NCBI GenBank assembly: GCA_036351055.1
Contig: JAZBOH010000137.1
Coordinates: 1-64,000 of the forward strand
Direction of reading: 5' to 3'
Source: JABDPF01 sp036351055
GTDB taxonomy: Bacteria; Pseudomonadota; Gammaproteobacteria; Xanthomonadales; SZUA-36
Length of the DNA: 64,000 nucleotides
The number at the start of each line of letters is the position of its first letter. Position 1 is the stretch's first letter. Below the pieces are notes generated by a model. It was not told where the DNA came from. It made no database searches and was given only the letters and a program-made list of their open reading frames with translations. Shown piece by piece: positions 8,545-17,839 of this stretch. The position numbers and the translations under genes were made by a program.

Positions 8545-10551
8545 TCAGTCGATAGTTAATTGAAAAGGAATTGCAGGAAGTCCCGATTCATCAGTCAAAT
8601 TGCACAGCGGATAGTCGGCCCAACAGTACCTAACGGCATTCGGATCCACATTGCCCGGAATGTCGATTCGGACCGAGTTATTCTCTAAATCCGCATCGAC
8701 AAACCTACACTCATATTGACCCCGGCAAAGCTGAAATCCTACGGGCCGATGACTTCCCACAACTCGCAACTTGCTGTTCGTATTCTTGAATGAGACGATT
8801 ATTGAATCACCAGACCTCTCTGCCACGTTCGGGCGCGGCCCAGATGAGGTAACGTCTCGGCCGTACACTAAGTGGAGCGCCGCCAGCATCATTCGCCGCC
8901 CGAGTTCTTTCTTATTTGTAGGGTGGATGTCGAAACGGTTTCCAATGTCAATGGCAGTGACAAGTGCGACCCCTTCGTTTTCGTTTGCCGTAACACGCTG
9001 AACTTCCCGGACTTCCGCCAATGGCGAGTAGGTCGGTGTTTCAGTCAGGTTACCGTATCCTGCCAGTTGAACCACTACAAATGGTAATGTTCTTCCAAAT
9101 TCGCGTCGCCACGCACGGATAAAACTTGGGAATAGTCTGGCGTATTCGAGTGGGTTGAATCGATCGGTTTCCCCCTGGTACCACGCGACACCTCGAAGGT
9201 TATAGTTCAGTAGCGGTGCTATCATGCCGTTAAACAACGTTGAAACACCCGCCGGTCCAGACCAAGGCGCATCTGGCACCTTACCGACCTTTGACAAAGG
9301 TGCAGCCACTTTATAGTGCCAAGTTCCTGACAGTGGTATTCGCGTGCTTTCGCCCACCCTGAGGTATAAATCGTTTTCATCACCTCGAAAGCCACCTGAC
9401 GAACCTTTGTCTAGTACTCTGACCGAGATTGTGTTCGCACCCTCCTTAAGAACTCCACGCGGTATCCTGTAGATCCGATCGGTACTCCAGCCGTGCGTGG
9501 AACCAACAAAAAAGCCGTTTACCCAGACAGTATCCGCATCATCGATTGGACCTAGTGAAATTTCTGACTCGTTGGATGTCAGGTGGTTGTTCAATGAGAA
9601 GCTTCGACGAAACCACACGATTCCATCGAACTGATTCAACTCGGCTATGCCGGTATTTTCCCAATTACCGGGAACGGCAATCTCCTGCCACTTTGTAATT
9701 GGATACTCAACCTGGTACCACGGCATTGATGAGGACACACCTGGGTCATGGATTGACCACCACCTCGATTCCAATAATTGCCATTTTTTCTCCGCCTGTC
9801 GTGTATTTGTTGAGTGCAGCGCCAAGATATCCAGATATTCTTCGAAACCTCCAGCCTCTCGGAGGTCTCGGCCGGGCATCCAGCTGCGGAGCGCCGACCC
9901 CCCCCAGGATGCGGCGATTAGGCCGACGGGCCTTCCTGTTTTTTTCCGCAGTTCCTGCCCCATAAAGAAACAAGCTGCGGAGAACTCCCCGGTTGAGGAT
10001 GGCCCCGCGAGTTTCCACTTTACGTTGCTTGGAAGCCGGTCAGATTTGCTTGATTTTGAGGTGTGGTCGATATGTAGAAATCGCAGTTCGTCGTCGTAAG
10101 AGTCTCTGATCGCACGTGAGCCACCTGCAGACTTGGCGACGGTCCATTCCATGTTTGACTGCCCTGCACACAGCCAAACCTCGCCGAACTTGATGTTCTC
10201 AATCTTCTGTTCCTCACCGCTCTCACTTATCGCGATTAATGTATGCGGCCCTCCTGCGGGCACTGGCAAGAGGTCGATAGACCAGTGGCCACTTTCGTCG
10301 ACAATCGCGTCGTGAATTTGCTCTGCAATTGAAACTGTGATCTTGTCCTCAGGACTGCCGGTACCCCATAAGCGCACAGGTGCCTCACTAAGTAGAACGG
10401 CGTTATTCGAAAAAATGTCAGCAAGCAATTTTGTAGTGTGGGGTTCTGCTGAAACGAGTAGTGGAAAAAATGCTGCGGCTGCGAGACACCAAAGGTTGCG
10501 TGCTACACCGCTTTTGCAACGAGCGGGTTTATTTGGAAAATGATTCGTCAA
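8545..10551 (-). CDS. Sialate O-acetylesterase-like carbohydrate esterase (SGNH hydrolase), secreted
   Basis: About 668 residues. The catalytic GQSNMEW (Ser in block I) lies near residue 135, and the C-terminal DIHPTNKKELGRRM carries the Asp/His pair. The family removes acetyl groups from sugars such as sialic acids or xylan. A jelly-roll sugar-binding insert sits between the esterase halves (VPGNWENTGI, VWFRRSF, DADTVWVNGFFVGS, GANTISVRVLD). No ATG is available. I chose the TTG at 10551, which follows GAGGAGCAAGGAC and gives a basic N-region plus the hydrophobic signal core LWCLAAAAFFPLLVSA. A TTG at 10611 and a GTG between them are alternatives. The substrate is unknown; acetylated galactan or sialoglycan would fit the neighbours. 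Confidence 0.82.
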   Translation of the reverse strand: MTNHFPNKPARCKSGVARNLWCLAAAAFFPLLVSAEPHTTKLLADIFSNNAVLLSEAPVRLWGTGSPEDKITVSIAEQIHDAIVDESGHWSIDLLPVPAGGPHTLIAISESGEEQKIENIKFGEVWLCAGQSNMEWTVAKSAGGSRAIRDSYDDELRFLHIDHTSKSSKSDRLPSNVKWKLAGPSSTGEFSAACFFMGQELRKKTGRPVGLIAASWGGSALRSWMPGRDLREAGGFEEYLDILALHSTNTRQAEKKWQLLESRWWSIHDPGVSSSMPWYQVEYPITKWQEIAVPGNWENTGIAELNQFDGIVWFRRSFSLNNHLTSNESEISLGPIDDADTVWVNGFFVGSTHGWSTDRIYRIPRGVLKEGANTISVRVLDKGSSGGFRGDENDLYLRVGESTRIPLSGTWHYKVAAPLSKVGKVPDAPWSGPAGVSTLFNGMIAPLLNYNLRGVAWYQGETDRFNPLEYARLFPSFIRAWRREFGRTLPFVVVQLAGYGNLTETPTYSPLAEVREVQRVTANENEGVALVTAIDIGNRFDIHPTNKKELGRRMMLAALHLVYGRDVTSSGPRPNVAERSGDSIIVSFKNTNSKLRVVGSHRPVGFQLCRGQYECRFVDADLENNSVRIDIPGNVDPNAVRYCWADYPLCNLTDESGLPAIPFQLTID

Positions 10552-10636
10552 GTCCTTGCTCCTCGGTGCTTTATGGTCCAGTTCGAACACTGGCGCCAAA
10601 CACAGTAACAAGGCCGATGAACCTAAAGCATATTTA

Positions 10637-10651
10637 TACGTATAATGCGTA
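10637..10651. promoter_or_regulatory. Candidate ROK operator, site B
   Basis: TACGTATAATGCGTA is nearly perfectly palindromic; the 17-mer with one flanking base on each side pairs at 7 of 8 positions. It lies about 86 bp upstream of the chosen esterase start and matches the YACKY-N5-RMGTR pattern. It sits in a 226-bp gap downstream of the symporter gene, suggesting that the esterase has its own regulated promoter. Confidence 0.55.
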
Positions 10652-10777
10652 TAATTTGGAATTCTACATCATGTAGCACTCTTCGAACAACTGGGAAATG
10701 GGTTTGGCACGCAAGCATTCGTGGCTCGATTTCAATCAAGGTGTCGAGTTTATAAGGGCAATGGTATAGCTGGCGCA

Positions 10778-12196
10778 TCATTTCAAATTCGGAAATACAG
10801 TTGACCTGGCAGCCCAACTCCCTGCGGCTAATCCAATAACTGAAATAGAGAACGACCAAAAGGCCACATATAAGAAATTAACATCTAAAATGTTTAATAA
10901 CAAAGAGGTGGAAAGCCCGCAAACAATACACGTGTAGGCTCCTATCTTGTTAGCCCATTTGCTAAATACGCCAAATATTAGAATAGCGAACATTGGACCT
11001 TGAAATACTGATAATGCTGTCTGAATAAAAATATAAATACCCATTGAACGACTGATGATTGGCGTCAGTAGGGCAGCTACCAACAAGACAATAAAGGTCA
11101 GAATTTTCCCCCACATAAGCTCATTTATCGGTTTGCTGGAAAGTACACCGTAGACGTCTCTAGTAATGACAAGTGAAATCGAATTGAGGCTTGAATCCAA
11201 CGTTGATTGAAATGCCGCGATGAGCGCGACCAACAACAGCCCCGCCATACCGTGCGGAAGTACATTTTTCATTAACCACGGAAGAGCTTGATCCGAATAC
11301 TGTAAATCAGCCTGCATGGCGAAAACGATTATTCCTGGTACCACATACAATAGAGGGAAAAACAATTTGCCAACTGCTACCAACAGAAGTCCCTTTTTTG
11401 CGTCAGCAGCAGAGCGAGCAGCGAATGTGCGCTGAAGAATTATTTGTGAGCCCATCCAATGTGCAGGAGCCAACACGAGGGCTAGGCCTAATACGACGCC
11501 GGGCCAGGGAAGAATTTCGTGGCTGGCTGGTAAAAACACCTGGAAATGTGATGCGTCAAGGGTGTTGACGGTATCAATGAAGCTGTTGACACCACCTAAA
11601 CTGCTGATGCTATACCAAACGGCACCTAGGGTGGCGACACTTATCACTGTCATTTGCAGCAGATCAGTGGCAGCAATAGCAGTCATCCCACCTCGAATTG
11701 TATACAGGCCGACAAGTGTTGTAGTAAGCAAAATCCCATAAAAGACTGGAATATCAGCGTATGTCTTTAGCGTGAGTGCAATAGCCCATAATGCGGCGCT
11801 TGCTGTTATGGTCGTTATACAGGCGGTATAAAGACCGGCAATTACTCGGATATACTGATCATAGCGAGTCCCCAAGTATTCAGGAATTGAATACAGGCCC
11901 ATCTTCCATAGACGCGGCACGAATATAAATGCTGCGATGATAATTGCTGGTATCGCGCCTATCCAATCAAAATTTGCCTGGGCCAATCCATAGGCATGCC
12001 CCCCACCTGTCGAGCCAATGAATCCATTTCCGCTGAAGTTAGTGGCAAGTATTGAGATACCAATAATTGGCCATGCAAATGATCGGCCAGCAAGAAAATA
12101 GGACTTTGCATCTGGTGCGTTTCGAACAAACCAAGTTGCGTAGATGACCAAGGAAATAACATAGATGCTGACTACGGCAATATCTAGTTTGTCCAT
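10778..12196 (-). CDS. Sodium:solute symporter (SSS family), sugar-type
   Basis: A 472-residue inner-membrane protein with about 13 hydrophobic segments. SSS hallmarks are the N-terminal SYFLAGRSFAWPIIGISILATNFSG and GLYTIRGGMTAIAATDLLQ near residue 170 (given here as separate landmarks within the first five helices). It resembles the SGLT-like branch that co-transports sugars or sialic acid with sodium. Its start is 24 bp after the ROK2 stop, so the two are co-transcribed. The neighbouring esterase suggests it imports the de-acetylated sugar. The C-terminus ends in ARSTVFPNLK without an extra kinase domain. Confidence 0.88.
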   Translation of the reverse strand: MDKLDIAVVSIYVISLVIYATWFVRNAPDAKSYFLAGRSFAWPIIGISILATNFSGNGFIGSTGGGHAYGLAQANFDWIGAIPAIIIAAFIFVPRLWKMGLYSIPEYLGTRYDQYIRVIAGLYTACITTITASAALWAIALTLKTYADIPVFYGILLTTTLVGLYTIRGGMTAIAATDLLQMTVISVATLGAVWYSISSLGGVNSFIDTVNTLDASHFQVFLPASHEILPWPGVVLGLALVLAPAHWMGSQIILQRTFAARSAADAKKGLLLVAVGKLFFPLLYVVPGIIVFAMQADLQYSDQALPWLMKNVLPHGMAGLLLVALIAAFQSTLDSSLNSISLVITRDVYGVLSSKPINELMWGKILTFIVLLVAALLTPIISRSMGIYIFIQTALSVFQGPMFAILIFGVFSKWANKIGAYTCIVCGLSTSLLLNILDVNFLYVAFWSFSISVIGLAAGSWAARSTVFPNLK

Positions 12197-12220
12197 TGCT
12201 CTTTAAACGGCTACATGCAG

Positions 12221-13390
12221 CTACGAAAAATACATCGCCCTAAGGGGAAGTGTGGCAGCGCCAATAGCTGTGACTTCTCCTTTTGCTTCAGCCGGAACAA
12301 CTCGAGGAGTGGGTCTCGGGAATGAACGTCGCGGAGCACTGAAAAACTCAATGTGCGGAATTAGCTTTTCAGCAAGAGTGCGTGGCATTCGTCCTCCCAA
12401 CACGACTGCTGTACAGTCAAGAACAGCCGAGGCGGCAGACGCAATAATGCTAAATGCCGTTTGGGTCTTGTGAATCCATTCGTCGACACTTGGCCAGTCA
12501 GGATCAAATTTTTCAATCAACTCGTGTATGTTTTCAAGTTCGATGCCATCCCTGCAACTGATTTGTCGCAGTAATTCTAAAGTTGGATGCGTATGAACGC
12601 TGTAAGGCAAAATGCCAGAGAACTCGCCCGCGTTTCCAATGTCGCCGCGAACCAACTCGCCGTCAATTACTACGCCACCACCTAAACCGGAAGAAAGGTA
12701 TATATAGGCAAAGCTATTGGCCCACCTGCCGACCCCAATCATGCTTTCGCCGATTGCAGCGGCATTCCCATCATTTTCTGCCCACACAGGCAAATCAAAC
12801 TCTTGATTGAATGTCTCCTCGATATCAACAAAAGCCCATTCTGCTAGACCAGGAGGGGTGTTAAATCCGGGTTGTCCTCGAACAAAATACCCGGTAACAG
12901 CAACCCCGATTCCGAGTATTTGTTCGTGGTTAGTGTTGGCAGACCTTAGAAATTCGCTAAACATGCTGTGGCAAGTGTCCAGCACCATGCGGGGTAGCAT
13001 GGTCGGCAGGGACGCCTGAGACTCAAAGACTACGGATCCACTGAAATCCATGGCGGCAAATGACACGGTATCCATCATGATAGTGAATCCAACCGAGTAC
13101 ATTGCACTTGCTGATAGATTGAGCACTACACTCGGTTTCCCTCTTTTTCCTTCAGAGACCTTCTCTGCGACTTCTACGAGACCCATATCTACGAGTGCTG
13201 AGGTTAAACGAGATACTGTTTGCTGTGAAACGTCCATTCCACGGGTTACAGCGGCTTGAGTAACTACGTCGCCACGGAGGATTATCCCCAGGATCTTGCG
13301 TTCTGTTAGCCCCAATACAGTAAAAGCAGGCCGTCTAAGATATTGCCTTTGCTGATCCGTTAGATTGTTAGTGGTAAGTCTTTTGGCCAC
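12221..13390 (-). CDS. ROK-family transcriptional regulator, second paralogue
   Basis: A 389-residue paralogue of the ROK protein at 7367-8533, with the same architecture: a helix-turn-helix with DVSQQTVSRLTSALVDMG near residue 55 and a ROK domain containing SSGLGGGVVIDGELVRG. The zinc-binding cysteine loop is absent here too (ILPYSVHTHPTLEL). The start codon is GTG, preceded by AGGG at about 9 bp; an out-of-frame ATG lies just upstream. It heads the transcript leading into the sodium symporter. Two candidate operators lie in the 510-bp gap upstream, shared with the divergent receptor, so autoregulation is plausible. Confidence 0.88.
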   Translation of the reverse strand: MAKRLTTNNLTDQQRQYLRRPAFTVLGLTERKILGIILRGDVVTQAAVTRGMDVSQQTVSRLTSALVDMGLVEVAEKVSEGKRGKPSVVLNLSASAMYSVGFTIMMDTVSFAAMDFSGSVVFESQASLPTMLPRMVLDTCHSMFSEFLRSANTNHEQILGIGVAVTGYFVRGQPGFNTPPGLAEWAFVDIEETFNQEFDLPVWAENDGNAAAIGESMIGVGRWANSFAYIYLSSGLGGGVVIDGELVRGDIGNAGEFSGILPYSVHTHPTLELLRQISCRDGIELENIHELIEKFDPDWPSVDEWIHKTQTAFSIIASAASAVLDCTAVVLGGRMPRTLAEKLIPHIEFFSAPRRSFPRPTPRVVPAEAKGEVTAIGAATLPLRAMYFS

Positions 13391-13519
13391 ACATTCACCC
13401 TGAACTGGATTTCTTTGCTACAAGGAAGTAGTAGTACCTCCAATAACACCAGATTGAGTACAAAAAGTCTATTTATGGCTATTGAAGTTGATTAATCACC
13501 TTCATTCATTGCTATATTA

Positions 13520-13534
13520 CACGCATAAAGAGTA
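13520..13534. promoter_or_regulatory. Candidate ROK operator, site C
   Basis: CACGCATAAAGAGTA. It shares ACGCA and AGTA with site A at the same spacing (ACGCA-N5-AGTA on one strand). It lies 130 bp upstream of the second ROK gene. A partial copy, GCGCATAATC, follows at 13541. Confidence 0.45.
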
Positions 13535-13731
13535 ATAAAAGCGCATAATCAAATATATGCTAGAAAATATGTTAACCACACTTTTTTGATCGCGATTAAA
13601 TCGCATTATATATAATAAATACATATAGATATGCTCTTAGAATTCAAAGATCGTAGTTGCTGATAGTGCTTCAACGTAGCAATCTAAATACTCTATAAGA
13701 GTGAATATTTCGCATATTATGCCCTAGTAAA

Positions 13732-13746
13732 CACGCATTGCGCGTG
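13732..13746. promoter_or_regulatory. Candidate ROK operator, site D
   Basis: CACGCATTGCGCGTG, with perfect 5-bp arms CACGC/GCGTG, 155 bp upstream of the second TonB receptor. It is the most symmetric copy of the 15-bp island motif and shares ACGCATT with the reverse complement of site B. Confidence 0.5.
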
Positions 13747-13900
13747 ATAAAGTTCTATTCGCGTTCTCGGTGGTACGGTGGATATTTTCTCTATATGGGT
13801 AAAAATATATTCTAAGTATTTTCCCCAATTCTCCATTTGTACCTGGTTGCACACTCACCCCAACAACTGGGCTGACTGCAGATTCAAGTGAGGAAAACAA

Positions 13901-16570
13901 ATGCAAGTGTCAAAAAAGCAGATTTGTAGGTGCTTGTCCGCGGCATTAATTGTTGTCAGTGGCTCAACATTCGCAGTAGAAAATGAGGAAGGATTAATTG
14001 AAGAGGTTGTGGTCATCGGTAACAAACGAGCAAATATGAACGCAATTTCTGTGAAAAAAGACAGCATTAGGATTTTGGACGCAGTTGCAGCAGATGATAT
14101 TTCAGCTCTCCCCGACTTCAACATCGGTGAGGCGGCCCAACGCATACCTGGTGTAACAATTACTAATGATCAGGCTGAGGCGAGGTTCATCTCAATTAGA
14201 GCATTGAACCCTTCGTACAATCTAATGACAGTTGATGGTTCAGGGATCGCAGTACCCGATAGGAATGGTAGGCGTCCCTATATGGATACCTTGCCTTCAT
14301 CACTCGCCGGAAGTATTGAAGTGATCAAGTCACTGACACCTGACCTGGACGGCGGGGCCATTGGCGGTATCGTCAATATTGTTTCGCGCAGCGCTTTCGA
14401 TTTAGATGATAATTTTTTCAAGGCGTCAGTAACGCTTGGAGAGTACGAGAACAACAAAGGTTTTGAGGATGATGGGCCTTCTGGTACCGCCGATGTGGTT
14501 TGGGCGAATCAGTTCGGTGCCAATGACGATTTCGGGGTTGTTTTGACCGCAAACTACTACAAACGAGACTCGTATATTCCGCAAACAGAATATGGCAGTG
14601 AAAGGTTTTGGTTCAATGATGATGGTACAAGAGCGCCTTCCTATGACGGAGCATTCGGAGAATTGGGTGAAGTACCGAAAGAACGTCGTTGGTATTGGTA
14701 TCACAATGACCGTCAACGAATAGGGGGAAGCGCAAAAATCGAGTATCGGCCAACTGATGAGACAAATTACTGGTTCCGAGGATTTTACAACAAAGCCACT
14801 GACGATGAAGCACGACAGACCGACCTCATGCGGTTTGGTGGTAAAGGTACTGTGCCGAATCAGGCCGTTAATCCTGATGGAGATATCACCGGTTCTGTGC
14901 TTGGCGATACGCGTCACCAAATATATCTAGGGCAGTTCAATTTTGAGCGGAGTGTCTGGGCAGCCCAATTCGGCCATGACCGGGATATTGGCGACAAGAA
15001 AAGGCTAAAGATCATTGCGAACATTTCTGGTTCGGAATTTGATAATCCGGAGTATTGGCACGAATGGAGGCAGGCTAACACCGATTTTAATTACACCGAC
15101 ATGGGTCATGGTGTATACGACTTTCGGCCGATTGATCGAGCAGCATATGACGACCTATCTCTCTATTCCGCAACGCGCCAGAACGCCCTGGACACTCGTA
15201 GTCTCGATGAAGATATCTATGAGTTTCAAGTTGATTTTGGCTCAAATGCAGAAGGGCAAGAGGATGGTTGGGGTTACAAGCTTGGATTGAAATGGAGGAA
15301 CACGGACCGGGAGTTTGATGAAGACGCTCAGTATTACGTTCCTGATGCAGGCAACACCTATACCATGGCGGCTGCAGATGTCTTTGTACCCAATAACCTA
15401 TGCCCGCCTGGGCCTGGTTGTGGGCCAAATGATCCACTATTTGTTGTAGATCCAGTGTTAGCATTCCAAAATTTCGAAGCGCACTTGGCGGCAAATCCCG
15501 ACCAGTGGAGAATCGATGAAAAAACAACGAATGACAATCGTCGTGACTATGGTATTGAGGAGGACATTACAGCAGCCTACGGCATGCTCACTCACTACGG
15601 TGACCGGCATAGCCTGATATTTGGTGTTCGCTACGAAGATACCGAATGGAAAGGCCACGGACGAGGAAAAGTAAATGGTGTCTGGGTCGATACGGCGAAT
15701 AGTGGTGGTTACAGCGATGTGCTTCCGTCAGCTACCTTTAACTACAATTTGAGTGATGATGTTGTTCTTAGGGCAGCCTACAGCAAGGCGATAGGTAGAG
15801 TGCCGTTTAATGCGCTCGCCCCCGTGAATGAAGCAATTGTAGATACCGGTGCCGAAATTATTGTAAGTCGCAGTAATCCTGATCTCAAACCCAGAAAGGC
15901 CGACAATCTAGATTTTTCAGTTGACTATTACATGGACAATGGTGCTGGCCTACTGTCTGCCGGAGTTTTTTACAAAAAGCTCAAGGATGAATACTTCCAA
16001 ACGGAGACTGCCACGACGATTGAGTACGGTGGCGAGCAAATAGATGCTTTGGTCACCCAATACGAAAATGTTGGCGATGACATTAATATTCTGGGCCTGG
16101 AACTCAATTTCATTACTAATCTAACTTTCTTGTCAGCACCCTGGGACGGTCTCGGTGTTTCAGGTAACGCGACCTTTATCGATACTGATTTTGAGATAGA
16201 TGACGGAACTAACTCTATTGAGTTTAAGGAGCAAGGTCTTTTAGTTGGACAATCCGATCAGACCTATAATCTGGCACTTTTCTATGACTCAGCTAAATTC
16301 TCGGGTCGCATCGCCTACAACTACACAGGACTAAAACTCTCGGAACGTGTCAATTTCGGGACACCGTGGCGTAGTCGCTATGACACTCCAAAAACCAAAA
16401 TTGATGTTCAACTGGCATATCGCTTTACTGACCGATGGACAGGGACATTCAATATTTGGAATCTTACTGGAGAAGGCCGGGGTGAAGTGCTTGGTAGAAG
16501 GCAGGAGTTGACCATCGTTGATGCTGACTTTGGAAGTGCCTATTTCGTGGGTGTTATCTTCAATAACTAG
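13901..16570 (+). CDS. TonB-dependent outer-membrane receptor, second paralogue
   Basis: An 889-residue receptor with signal peptide MQVSKKQICRCLSAALIVVS (cleaved near STFA-VE) and a TonB-box-like EEVVVIGN. The plug domain contains LPDFNIGEAAQRIPGV near residue 70 and GAIGGIVNIVSRSAFD near residue 150. The beta-barrel ends GSAYFVGVIFNN. The start ATG follows GTGAGGAAAACAA. It shares the same plug motifs with the receptor at 4379-7006 and probably arose from the same family. It is the first gene right of the divergent operator region and ends shortly before a strong terminator, so it is likely monocistronic. Ligand unknown, probably a glycan of the esterase/symporter pathway. Confidence 0.9.
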   Translation: MQVSKKQICRCLSAALIVVSGSTFAVENEEGLIEEVVVIGNKRANMNAISVKKDSIRILDAVAADDISALPDFNIGEAAQRIPGVTITNDQAEARFISIRALNPSYNLMTVDGSGIAVPDRNGRRPYMDTLPSSLAGSIEVIKSLTPDLDGGAIGGIVNIVSRSAFDLDDNFFKASVTLGEYENNKGFEDDGPSGTADVVWANQFGANDDFGVVLTANYYKRDSYIPQTEYGSERFWFNDDGTRAPSYDGAFGELGEVPKERRWYWYHNDRQRIGGSAKIEYRPTDETNYWFRGFYNKATDDEARQTDLMRFGGKGTVPNQAVNPDGDITGSVLGDTRHQIYLGQFNFERSVWAAQFGHDRDIGDKKRLKIIANISGSEFDNPEYWHEWRQANTDFNYTDMGHGVYDFRPIDRAAYDDLSLYSATRQNALDTRSLDEDIYEFQVDFGSNAEGQEDGWGYKLGLKWRNTDREFDEDAQYYVPDAGNTYTMAAADVFVPNNLCPPGPGCGPNDPLFVVDPVLAFQNFEAHLAANPDQWRIDEKTTNDNRRDYGIEEDITAAYGMLTHYGDRHSLIFGVRYEDTEWKGHGRGKVNGVWVDTANSGGYSDVLPSATFNYNLSDDVVLRAAYSKAIGRVPFNALAPVNEAIVDTGAEIIVSRSNPDLKPRKADNLDFSVDYYMDNGAGLLSAGVFYKKLKDEYFQTETATTIEYGGEQIDALVTQYENVGDDINILGLELNFITNLTFLSAPWDGLGVSGNATFIDTDFEIDDGTNSIEFKEQGLLVGQSDQTYNLALFYDSAKFSGRIAYNYTGLKLSERVNFGTPWRSRYDTPKTKIDVQLAYRFTDRWTGTFNIWNLTGEGRGEVLGRRQELTIVDADFGSAYFVGVIFNN

Positions 16571-16640
16571 CTGATATGCGTTATCTACTCAAGGGAAGTG
16601 CCCCCGAGGTGAGTAGTGTTTTGAACGTATTAGCAGCACT

Positions 16641-16671
16641 CCGTGAGAGGGGCCCCCTCTCACGGTTTTTT
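16641..16671 (+). terminator. Strong rho-independent terminator
   Basis: A perfect 12-bp GC-rich stem (CCGTGAGAGGGG and its complement) around a single central C, followed directly by TTTTTTC. It lies 70 bp after the receptor stop. An additional CTACTCA/TGAGTAG inverted repeat precedes it at about 16586-16617. Confidence 0.9.
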
Positions 16672-16703
16672 CAATTATTTAGAACAGAGGCTAATTCTAA
16701 AAA

Positions 16704-17663
16704 ATGTCCAAAACCCTCTTGACACCCATAATTGTTGGTTTGCTTTTATTGGGTTGTGAAACTCCGAACTCAGATATTGCTTTATCAAACAAAACTGTAC
16801 TCCTGAAAGCTCAGCTTGAGTTGGGTGCAGATGGTGAAGTAATGGTTATCGCTCACAGGGCTTGCTGGCGAGAAACTGCAGAGAATTCAATATCGGCAAT
16901 CAATGCTTGTATTCATATGGGCGTCGATATGATCGAAATTGATGTTCGAGAAACGAAAGATGGGCGTTTAGTTCTTATACACGATGAAAGTGTTGATCGG
17001 ACAACGAATGGTGCTGGTGCAGTCCAGGATTTAACTTGGAACCAAATATCGCGGCTAAAGCTAAAGGAATTCGATGGTGGAGCAGGCGCAGCGATAACAG
17101 AGGAAACTGTTCCGACACTTGAGCAGGCTCTATTTGCAGCTAGCGGCAAAATCTTGATCAACCTGGATATCAAAGCAGACCTCTACGAAAAATCATTGAG
17201 AATTGCAGAAGAGTTAGGTGTCGTCGATCAAATAGTTTTTAAGATGGCTGCTAATGCAGACGACATAGCCCTAAAGCAAGCTGGATTTCATGGCAAGACG
17301 TATTTCATGCCAATAATCCGCGAGTGCATAGCTGGTTCTCCCAAACTGTGCTGGCCAATTCTCAGTGAGACTGTCGCAGACTTTTCTGAGTTTAATCCCA
17401 TCGCATTTGAGGTGGTCTACCATTCCGATGAATATTTGCTCGAGGGAATTGGTGCTATCGGAAGCAGCGGTGCCCGAGTTTGGGTTAACACGCTTGGGGC
17501 ACGCTATGCTGCCGGTCGTGAAGATGAAAAGGCAATCTTAGACCCTGATGAAAACTGGGGTTTCCTCATTAGTCATGGGGTCAATATGCTTCAAACGGAT
17601 CGTCCGCGAGAACTCATCAATTACCTGAAAACAAACGAATCGAAATTGGCAGCGAGCCAGTAG
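16704..17663 (+). CDS. Glycerophosphodiester phosphodiesterase family lipoprotein
   Basis: A 319-residue protein with a lipoprotein signal (lipobox LLLG-C at residues 15-18), so probably anchored in the periplasm or outer membrane. GDPD catalytic elements are present: IAHRACWRETAENS near residue 50 (His-Arg), then IEIDVRETKDGRLVLIHD with the metal-ligand Glu/Asp and the second His, and DRTTNG. The family hydrolyses glycerophosphodiesters to glycerol-3-phosphate and an alcohol. The next gene encodes a GlpT-type transporter that would import the product. It lies in the AT-rich island. No CxxC or other unusual features. Confidence 0.88.
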   Translation: MSKTLLTPIIVGLLLLGCETPNSDIALSNKTVLLKAQLELGADGEVMVIAHRACWRETAENSISAINACIHMGVDMIEIDVRETKDGRLVLIHDESVDRTTNGAGAVQDLTWNQISRLKLKEFDGGAGAAITEETVPTLEQALFAASGKILINLDIKADLYEKSLRIAEELGVVDQIVFKMAANADDIALKQAGFHGKTYFMPIIRECIAGSPKLCWPILSETVADFSEFNPIAFEVVYHSDEYLLEGIGAIGSSGARVWVNTLGARYAAGREDEKAILDPDENWGFLISHGVNMLQTDRPRELINYLKTNESKLAASQ

Positions 17664-17684
17664 TTCACCCGGTGCCGTGAACTA
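17661..17684. repeat. Inverted repeat overlapping the phosphodiesterase stop codon
   Basis: Perfect 8-bp arms TAGTTCAC and GTGAACTA around an 8-base loop. The left arm includes the TAG stop. No T-run follows, so it is a possible attenuator or mRNA-stabilising hairpin and not a clear terminator. Confidence 0.4.
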
Positions 17685-17839
17685 CCTTCAGTCCCCAGGT
17701 TCATTGTTCAGATCAAGTTCGTGTTCGCATGTGGGCACTGAAGGCAAGATTTGTCGTAGAGCTAAAAGTCCCAACAGGCTGAATGCCTAACTTGTCAAGC
17801 AATCTCCCTAACTGTGTAACAAATCGATAGGAGAAATTT

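Larger units (their letters stand above)
13391..13900. other. Divergent, very AT-rich regulatory region
   Basis: 510 bp with no credible ORF between the leftward ROK gene and the rightward TonB receptor. It is the most AT-rich part of the window and carries operator-like sites C and D. A GCATA-T-TATGC palindrome lies at about 13711-13721. The receptor's ribosome-binding site is AGTGAGGAAAACAAATG. Confidence 0.65.
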
